A DNA stretch of 27,057 nucleotides, from the NCBI GenBank assembly GCA_015057755.1, contig SVDR01000030.1:1-27057 (forward strand), written 5' to 3'. A model generated the notes under the pieces. That model was not told the origin of the DNA. It worked only from the letters and a program-made list of their open reading frames with translations, and ran no database searches. A program made the translations under genes and the position numbers. Origin of the DNA: Lachnoclostridium sp. Its GTDB lineage: Bacteria > Bacillota_A > Clostridia > Lachnospirales > Lachnospiraceae. Below are positions 22,295-27,057 of this stretch, in pieces. Every line of letters begins with the position of its first letter. The stretch's first letter is position 1.

Positions 22295-23632
22295 ATGAAA
22301 TTACTTTTCATTTCTCTGGGTTGCGATAAAAACCTGGTAGATACAGAGAAGATGCTTGGACTTCTCGGACATGAAGGGTATTCCTTTGTTGACGATGAGA
22401 CAGTTGCGGATATCATTGTTGTGAATACCTGTTGTTTTATCGGTGATGCGAAGGAAGAGAGTATCAACACCATCCTTGACATGGCCAGAATGAAAGAAGA
22501 AGGACAGTGCAAAGCCCTGATCGTTACAGGCTGTCTTGCACAGAGATATAAAGAAGAGATTACAACAGAGATTCCGGAAGTTGATGCAGTGCTTGGAACA
22601 ACTTCTTATGAAGAAATCGCAAAAGCGGTAAAAACAGCGCTTGGCGGAGAAAAGATGCATGTGTTTGAGAGCATTGACGCTCCGGTAAGTCCTGCTACAG
22701 ACCGTCTTGTGACAACCGGCGGTCACTATGCATTTTTAAAGATCGCGGAAGGCTGTGATAAACGCTGCACATACTGCATTATTCCGTATCTTCGCGGTAA
22801 ATTCAGAAGCGTTCCGATGGAACAGCTGATCCGCGAGGCAGAGGAACTGGCAGAGAAAGGCGTAAAAGAGCTGATTCTTGTTGCGCAGGAGACAACGCTT
22901 TATGGTAAAGACCTGTACGGAGAGAAGAAACTCCCGGAGTTATTAAAGCGTCTGGCTGCGATCGACGGAATCCAGTGGATCCGCCTCCAGTATTGCTATC
23001 CGGAGGAAATTACAGATGAACTGATCGAAACGATCAAAACAGAGGAGAAGATCTGTAACTACCTGGATATTCCGATCCAGCATGCCAGCGATGCGATTTT
23101 AAAGCGTATGGGAAGAAGAACCAGCAATGCACAGCTTCGTGAGCTGATCGCAAAGTTAAGAAAAGAGATCCCGGATATTGCGCTTAGAACCACTCTGATC
23201 TCCGGTTTCCCGGGAGAGACAGAAGAAGATCACGAGATCCTGATGGATTTTGTTGATGAGATGGAATTTGAACGTCTTGGTGTATTTGCATACTCTGCCG
23301 AGGAAGATACTCCGGCTTACAATTTCCCGAATCATGTTCCGGATGAAGTGAAAGAAGACCGCCGTGCGGAGATCATGGAGCTTCAGCAGGATATTGCATT
23401 TGAAAAGTCGGAAAATATGAAAGGCCGTGTTCTGGAAGTCATGATCGAAGGCAAAGTGGCAGATGAGAATGCGTATGTTGGACGTACTTATATGGACAGT
23501 CCGAATGTTGACGGTCTGATCTTTGTGAATACCGGTTACTCCCTGATGTCCGGCGATTTTGCCCGCGTACGTGTGACAGGAGCTCTGGAATACGATTTGA
23601 TTGGGGAGGTAGAAGATGAATTTACCGAATAA
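22295..23632 (+). CDS. rimO: Ribosomal protein uS12 aspartate methylthiotransferase RimO
   Basis: Radical-SAM enzyme with two iron-sulfur clusters that adds a methylthio group to the conserved aspartate of ribosomal protein S12. The 445-residue protein has the N-terminal UPF0004 domain with cluster ligands Cys10, Cys46 and Cys80, the radical-SAM CxxxCxxC motif at Cys154, Cys158 and Cys161 (GCDKRCTYCIIP), and a C-terminal TRAM domain. The LGCDKNLVDTE start and GKFRS segment place it with RimO rather than MiaB or MtaB. GAAAGGACG lies upstream of ATG 22295. Its last 17 bases overlap pgsA. Confidence 0.95.
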   Translation: MKLLFISLGCDKNLVDTEKMLGLLGHEGYSFVDDETVADIIVVNTCCFIGDAKEESINTILDMARMKEEGQCKALIVTGCLAQRYKEEITTEIPEVDAVLGTTSYEEIAKAVKTALGGEKMHVFESIDAPVSPATDRLVTTGGHYAFLKIAEGCDKRCTYCIIPYLRGKFRSVPMEQLIREAEELAEKGVKELILVAQETTLYGKDLYGEKKLPELLKRLAAIDGIQWIRLQYCYPEEITDELIETIKTEEKICNYLDIPIQHASDAILKRMGRRTSNAQLRELIAKLRKEIPDIALRTTLISGFPGETEEDHEILMDFVDEMEFERLGVFAYSAEEDTPAYNFPNHVPDEVKEDRRAEIMELQQDIAFEKSENMKGRVLEVMIEGKVADENAYVGRTYMDSPNVDGLIFVNTGYSLMSGDFARVRVTGALEYDLIGEVEDEFTE

Positions 23633-24158
23633 ACTCACGGTTCTTCGTGTGATCATGATCCCGTTCTTTGTCATCGCACTGATGTTAGAGGGCGGTAACA
23701 ATCAGATGTATCGTTATATTGCAGCTGCAATTTTTGTGATTGCAAGTTTTACAGACTTTTTAGATGGTAACATTGCCAGAAAATACGGTCTTGTAACAAA
23801 CTTTGGTAAGTTTATGGACCCGCTGGCAGATAAGTTACTGGTTTGTTCTGCATTGATCTGCCTGATCGAGCTTGGTCAGCTTCCGGCATGGATGGTGCTG
23901 ATCATCATCAGCCGTGAGTTCATCATCAGCGGTTTCCGTCTGGTGGCTTCTGACAACGGTGTGGTGATCGCGGCCAGCTATTGGGGAAAATGGAAAACTG
24001 TATTCCAGATGATCTCCGTAGTTCTCCTGATCGTCAATGTAGAAGCGCTTTCTATGATCACAAACATTGCACTTTGGATCGCACTTGCACTTACTGTGAT
24101 TTCCTTAGTGGATTATATCGTAAAAAATATTGGTATTCTTACAGAAGGTGATATTTAA
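23616..24158 (+). CDS. pgsA: CDP-diacylglycerol-glycerol-3-phosphate 3-phosphatidyltransferase
   Basis: Integral membrane enzyme making phosphatidylglycerophosphate, the first committed step to phosphatidylglycerol and cardiolipin. The 180-residue protein has the CDP-alcohol phosphotransferase signature with its acidic residues Asp47, Asp50, Asp68 and Asp72 (DFLDGNIAR ... GKFMDPLAD) and about five hydrophobic segments. The NLPNKLTVLR start is typical of PgsA. GGGGAGG about 8 bases upstream, inside rimO, sets ATG 23616. The stop TAA shares its last A with the ATG of the next gene, so pgsA and cinA are tightly coupled. Confidence 0.94.
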   Translation: MNLPNKLTVLRVIMIPFFVIALMLEGGNNQMYRYIAAAIFVIASFTDFLDGNIARKYGLVTNFGKFMDPLADKLLVCSALICLIELGQLPAWMVLIIISREFIISGFRLVASDNGVVIAASYWGKWKTVFQMISVVLLIVNVEALSMITNIALWIALALTVISLVDYIVKNIGILTEGDI

Positions 24159-24895
24159 TGATTAAAACAGAAAAGGGTTATGCCCAGTTATATAAGATTT
24201 ACGGCAGAAGTGAAACAGAGGTAAAAGAACTTCTTGGTGATATTCTGAATAAGACTGGAAACATCAATGTTTATACAAGAAGACGCGGAAAAGAAGTTCA
24301 TGTGCTTGCAGAACTGGCAGAGCAGGACGAAGAGACTGCAAAGAACACATTAAAACCGGTAGCGAAAGAGATCAAGAAAGCTCTGGGCAGTATGGTTTAT
24401 TCCACAAAGGAACAGGAAACCATGGAAGAAGCTGTGGTTCGTCTCCTGAACAAATATGAATTAACGGTTACGACTGCAGAGTCCTGTACAGGCGGTATGA
24501 TCGCAGCGAAGATCGTCAATGTACCGGGGGCTTCTGATGTATTTAATGAAGGTTTCATTACTTATTCCAACAAGGCGAAGAGAAAGCATTTGGATGTAAG
24601 CAAAACTACACTGAAAAAATACGGTGCAGTCAGTGAACAGACAGTAAAAGAGATGGCTCTTGGCGGTGTGTTTGCAGCGGACAGTGACGCCTGCATTGCT
24701 GTTTCCGGTATCGCAGGTCCGGATGGCGGCACGGACGAAAAGCCGGTAGGTCTTGTATATATCGGCTGCTGCATCAAAGATGATGTGACTGTAAAGGAAT
24801 GCCATTTCCACGGAACAAGACTGGAGATCCGTGAGCAGGCAGCCAATGCCGCTCTCGATCTTTTGAGAACTGCGATCATTCATAATTACCGTTAG
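24158..24895 (+). CDS. Short CinA-family protein: KH-like linker plus PncC-type nicotinamide-nucleotide amidase domain
   Basis: PncC domains deamidate NMN to nicotinic acid mononucleotide. This protein has 245 residues against about 410 for full CinA. Residues 1-85 match the KH-like middle region of CinA (YGRSETEVKELLGDIL; RRRGKEVHVLAEL). Residues 90-243 are a complete PncC domain: AESCTGG (107-113), FITYSNKAK (133-141), and SGIAGPDGG with KPVGLVY (183-201). The N-terminal MoaB/MogA-like domain (COG1058) is absent, and there is no remnant upstream, since pgsA ends at this start codon. It occupies the usual pgsA-cinA position, but recA does not follow. Confidence 0.88.
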   Translation: MIKTEKGYAQLYKIYGRSETEVKELLGDILNKTGNINVYTRRRGKEVHVLAELAEQDEETAKNTLKPVAKEIKKALGSMVYSTKEQETMEEAVVRLLNKYELTVTTAESCTGGMIAAKIVNVPGASDVFNEGFITYSNKAKRKHLDVSKTTLKKYGAVSEQTVKEMALGGVFAADSDACIAVSGIAGPDGGTDEKPVGLVYIGCCIKDDVTVKECHFHGTRLEIREQAANAALDLLRTAIIHNYR

Positions 24896-24905
24896 GCGGT
24901 GTGGC

Positions 24906-25223
24906 ATGCGTTGGTATGAGAGACTGTATTTAGGTGAAAAGGCGAAAAAGAACCGTTTTTCCATCCTTCAGGCAGTGAGAAAAGAGAAAACATCCGGATA
25001 TTATATCCTGACTCCGGCTTCCAATCCAAAGAACCTGCTTGATATCTATTCGGCTCATACTTTGAATCAGCCATATTATAAACAGCAGGATCTTTTGATC
25101 GTTGGTGTTGCGGCAGATTACGAAGACGCTGCAGTTCTGGCCGGAACGATCATCGGGGATGTTTATAAAAAGACCGGTGGTTATGATGTAAATGGTTTTC
25201 TGGAACAAGAGACCGGAAAATAG
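24906..25223 (+). CDS. Hypothetical protein, 105 residues
   Basis: I do not recognise a characterised family. The protein is basic at the N-terminus (RWYERLYLGEKAKKNR) and soluble by appearance, with an alternating pattern (ILTPASNPKNLLDIYSA, then DLLIVGVAADYEDAAVLAGTIIGDVYKKTGGY) that suggests a small alpha/beta fold. No catalytic or metal motif stands out. The ribosome site is weak (GGCGGTGTGG), only 10 bp after the cinA stop, so translation may depend on coupling. The DUF2953 gene follows after 21 bp. Codon use matches its neighbours, and it is most likely a real gene of the same transcript. Confidence 0.75.
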   Translation: MRWYERLYLGEKAKKNRFSILQAVRKEKTSGYYILTPASNPKNLLDIYSAHTLNQPYYKQQDLLIVGVAADYEDAAVLAGTIIGDVYKKTGGYDVNGFLEQETGK

Positions 25224-25244
25224 CGAAGTTAAAGGAGTGAACCT

Positions 25245-26189
25245 ATGCTCCAAATATTATTCATGATATTGAAAATTCTGGGAATCCTGTTATTGGTCAT
25301 TCTCGGATTTATACTGGCTGTATTGCTGCTGGTATTATTTGTACCGCTGCGATATCGGGTCGATGCTGCGTTTGACGGAAAGCCTGAGGGCGGTGTCCTT
25401 GTATCGTGGCTGCTCCAGCTGATCACCGTGCGTGTCAGTTATGACGGCAGTGTCAAGGCGTTGGTAAAAGTTTTGTGGTTCCGTCTGTTTGATAAAACAG
25501 TCTGGCCGACAGAGGAAGAAGAAACAGAAACAGATGATCTTCCGGTGGAAGCTGTTGATCCTGTCCAGACTCCTGCAGTTACAGAGCCTATAAGCCCTGC
25601 AGAACCGATACGGATTGCAGAGCCGGAAGTACCTTTAGAGGCTCCCAAGCCTGAGCCTTTAGCGGAACCAGTGAAAGCAGAGACGGTCGAAGAGCCGGAC
25701 ATTCAGGAAGAACCGAAACAGGAATCTATGGCTGAGAAGATTGCAGCGAGGATTGAAGATGCAATTACAAAAATCAGTTGTAAGTATCAGCAGATTTGTG
25801 GTAAGGTAGAGGCAGGACAGGAAAAGATCGAACAAGTTCGTACATTTCTTGCAGATGCAGCAAATCGAAATACGATCCAGCTTCTCTGGAAGCAGGTGAA
25901 AAAGTTATTGTGTCACATCCTTCCGCGAAAGATCAGTGGCCGTGTACGATTTGGTTTTGACGATCCTGCGACAACCGGACAGATTCTGACCTATGTCAGT
26001 CCATTTTATGGATTTTATGCAAAAACGCTGGAACTGGAGCCCGTATTTGATGAGAAGGTCATAGATGGTGAGCTTCATGTGAAGGGACATATCCGGGTGG
26101 CATCGTTGCTCTGGATCGCGATCCGTGTATTTTTAAATAAGAACTTCCGTTTGCTGTTAAAGAAAGTAATGGCGATGGGCAAGAAGTAA
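25245..26189 (+). CDS. DUF2953 (YtfI-like) protein
   Basis: A 314-residue protein with one or two N-terminal membrane helices (about 4-33) followed by VPLRYRVDA, typical of DUF2953. Its split soluble region (about 35-88 and 215-300) carries the conserved RISGRVRFGFDDPATTGQ-like segment and a second hydrophobic stretch near 286-296. Between them, residues 89-160 form a long Pro/Glu/Ala-rich linker, then a helical region with predicted coiled-coil character (162-205). The function of the family is unknown; it is regularly paired with ytfJ/gerW, as here (15 bp upstream), which in Bacillus is a sporulation gene pair. AAAGGAGTGA precedes ATG 25245. Confidence 0.87.
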   Translation: MLQILFMILKILGILLLVILGFILAVLLLVLFVPLRYRVDAAFDGKPEGGVLVSWLLQLITVRVSYDGSVKALVKVLWFRLFDKTVWPTEEEETETDDLPVEAVDPVQTPAVTEPISPAEPIRIAEPEVPLEAPKPEPLAEPVKAETVEEPDIQEEPKQESMAEKIAARIEDAITKISCKYQQICGKVEAGQEKIEQVRTFLADAANRNTIQLLWKQVKKLLCHILPRKISGRVRFGFDDPATTGQILTYVSPFYGFYAKTLELEPVFDEKVIDGELHVKGHIRVASLLWIAIRVFLNKNFRLLLKKVMAMGKK

Positions 26190-26204
26190 GGAGGAAACGG
26201 TATT

Positions 26205-26630
26205 ATGGCAGAAAATCAGTTCCCGTCAACAGTTGATGCGTTATTTAAGGGAATGGATAATTTTATTACAACGAAAACAGTGGTGGGTGAACCGGTAAAG
26301 GTTGATGCAAACACAACGATCATTCCGCTGGTAGATGTTTCCTGCGGTATGGCAGCCGGCTCCTTCGCACAAAGCGCGAAATCCAATGGCGGCGGTGGTT
26401 TAAGTGCAAAGATGAGCCCGAGTGCGATCCTGGTGATCCAGAATGGTATGACAAAACTCGTAAACATCAAGCACCAGGATGCGATGACAAAAATCATCGA
26501 CATGGTTCCGGATTTCATGAATCGTTTTATGGGCAAAGGTGTTTCTGACGATGCAGTTGCAAAAGCAGAAGAGATGGCCGAAGATCTGGGTGCTGCGGAG
26601 ACCGTGATCGTGACAGAAGAAGTGAAATAG
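26205..26630 (+). CDS. ytfJ: GerW family sporulation protein (YtfJ)
   Basis: A 141-residue cytosolic-looking protein matching GerW/YtfJ: TVVGEPVKVDANTTIIPLVDVSCGMAAG-type core (25-52), a glycine stretch (SNGGGGLSAKMSPSAILVI, 60-78), and a C-terminal amphipathic segment (DMVPDFMNRFMG, 99-110). In Bacillus, GerW is needed for proper activity of a germinant receptor pathway and is sporulation-controlled. Its presence suggests the organism forms spores, though ytfJ also occurs in some non-sporulating Firmicutes. AAGGAGG upstream sets ATG 26205. It follows the DUF2953 gene by 15 bp. No sigma-F/G promoter was recognised in the short gap. Confidence 0.9.
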   Translation: MAENQFPSTVDALFKGMDNFITTKTVVGEPVKVDANTTIIPLVDVSCGMAAGSFAQSAKSNGGGGLSAKMSPSAILVIQNGMTKLVNIKHQDAMTKIIDMVPDFMNRFMGKGVSDDAVAKAEEMAEDLGAAETVIVTEEVK

Positions 26631-26662
26631 TCATTTCCTAAATATAATCAGGAAATAAAAGA

Positions 26663-26743
26663 AAAAGGCTGCATAAGATATATCATAGACATTCCGACTT
26701 TGGGAGGATGGTATGAAACGCTTATGCGGCCTTTTATTTTTTT
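26663..26743 (+). terminator. 15-bp hairpin plus U-tract enclosing the start of the 46-residue gene
   Basis: AAAAGGCTGCATAAG (26663-26677) pairs with CTTATGCGGCCTTTT (26721-26735) in 15 pairs, one G-U, and the second arm runs into ATTTTTTTG. This is terminator-like for ytfJ, but the 43-base loop holds the ribosome site GGGAGG (26702-26707) and start codon (26713) of the next gene. A short inner helix TCATA/TATGA (26683-26687 with 26712-26716) could also pair the AUG. The function could be terminator, attenuator or translation control. The gap also holds a small ATTTCCT/AGGAAAT stem (26633-26656). Confidence 0.6.
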
Positions 26744-26853
26744 GTACGGGCTTTGGAATGACCTGGGTATTGATCTTGCCGGACTCCTTTTTGCTCTTGG
26801 TACTGGCAGTGACATTTATGATCACCGGATATATTTTGTTTTGCTGCAAATAA
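26713..26853 (+). CDS. Small membrane protein, 46 residues
   Basis: Not recognised as a named family. The product MKRLCGLLFFCTGFGM... is almost entirely hydrophobic, with two likely membrane helices at about 4-22 and 26-44 joined by a short LPDS turn, and ends in FCCK; cysteines are at 5, 11, 44 and 45. A strong GGGAGG (26702-26707) is 5 bases before the ATG, and the gene ends with TAATAA just before a terminator, all of which argue for a real gene. Its first codons are the right arm of a terminator-like hairpin, which is unusual. A competing longer frame starting at 26700 lacks a ribosome site and runs through the downstream terminator. Confidence 0.68.
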   Translation: MKRLCGLLFFCTGFGMTWVLILPDSFLLLVLAVTFMITGYILFCCK

Positions 26854-26862
26854 TAAAAAAAA

Positions 26863-26907
26863 GGGCACCTGTCTATCGATCAGATAGCAGATGCCTTCAT
26901 TTTTTTC
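26863..26907 (+). terminator. Bidirectional terminator between the small membrane gene and rpmB
   Basis: GGCA-C-CTG-T-CTATC (26864-26877) pairs with GATAG-CAG-A-TGCC (26883-26895), with one mismatch and one bulge. On the + strand TTCATTTTTTTC follows; on the - strand eight T follow the stem (from the A-run at 26855-26862). It therefore suits both converging genes. Confidence 0.85.
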
Positions 26908-26928
26908 GTTATTCTTGTACTGGAGGTA

Positions 26929-27057
26929 TTAAGCTCTCTCTACGAGACCGGATCTAAGGCAAGAAGTACATACATACATCTTCTGAGCTCCGCCATTAAC
27001 TTTAACCTTTACAGACTTAACGTTAGCTTTCCAGATTTTGTTGGATCTTCTATGGGA
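26929..27057 (-). CDS. rpmB: Ribosomal protein bL28, C-terminal part (5' end outside window)
   Basis: Large-subunit ribosomal protein. The last 42 residues are visible on the - strand, beginning SHRRSNKIWKANVKSV and ending CLRSGLVERA. SHRxxxRxWxxN is the classic L28 core. YVCTSCLRSG contains the CxxC half of a zinc ribbon; whether the N-terminal CxxC is present is outside the window. The stop is TTA at 26929-26931. It converges on the small membrane protein gene and shares a bidirectional terminator with it. Confidence 0.95.
   Translation of the reverse strand, partial: SHRRSNKIWKANVKSVKVKVNGGAQKMYVCTSCLRSGLVERA

Noticed and set aside
26700..26957. 85-residue + strand frame overlapping the 46-residue gene
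   Set aside because: It lacks a ribosome site, runs through the terminator and into the end of rpmB, and is out of frame with the well-placed GGGAGG-ATG start at 26713.
1..27057. CRISPR arrays, insertion sequences, tRNA/rRNA genes, prophage or defence genes
   Set aside because: No direct-repeat arrays, transposase or integrase motifs, terminal inverted repeats or tRNA-like folds were seen; gene density and codon use are uniform and housekeeping.

Overview
The window is a compact stretch of chromosome from a low-to-mid GC, probably spore-forming Clostridia. Lachnospiraceae is the best guess, based on the gene order, the AAGGAGG-type ribosome binding sites, and the protein variants. No gene looks phage-, plasmid- or transposon-derived. 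There is no CRISPR array, tRNA or rRNA. No gene-free stretch exceeds about 145 bases, the longest being the leader of serS.

Layout, left to right on the + strand: the 3' part of priA, then def, fmt, a YugP-type zinc metalloprotease, rsmB, rlmN, prpC, prkC, rsgA, rpe, thiN and a pyridoxine-kinase-like gene (1-11.85 kb). Apart from the inserted metalloprotease, priA through thiN follows the Bacillus subtilis priA-thiN order. Most junctions overlap or are a few bases apart, so it is probably one long operon: replication restart, N-terminal formyl processing, rRNA methylation, a PP2C phosphatase / PASTA kinase pair, a ribosome-assembly GTPase and cofactor kinases. Next comes serS with its own promoter and a structured leader (11.87-13.33 kb). 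It is followed by a HemC-CobA-HemD triple fusion and five small genes of poorly known role: metallo-beta-lactamase fold, C_GCAxxG_C_C redox-type, membrane protein, VOC fold, and a C39-like cysteine peptidase candidate (13.35-18.4 kb). A strong terminator closes that block.

The rqcH gene lies on the - strand (18.46-20.2 kb) and is divergent from yicC-gmk-rpoZ, with a clear promoter for each direction in the 136-bp gap. Then rimO-pgsA-cinA run together, followed by an unknown 105-aa gene, a DUF2953 (YtfI-like) gene, a ytfJ/GerW-type sporulation gene, and a 46-aa membrane-protein gene. The window ends in the 3' part of rpmB on the - strand, facing the small gene across a bidirectional terminator.

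The points most worth a second look are these. Two long RNA helices enclose translation starts: a 13-bp helix that pairs the thiN ribosome binding site, and a 15-bp helix plus U-tract spanning the start of the 46-aa gene. Others are the triple-fusion tetrapyrrole enzyme whose gene overlaps an MBL gene, a CinA lacking its N-terminal domain and not followed by recA, a terminator-like hairpin directly ahead of the hem fusion that leaves no room for a promoter, and the absence of remA between yicC and gmk.
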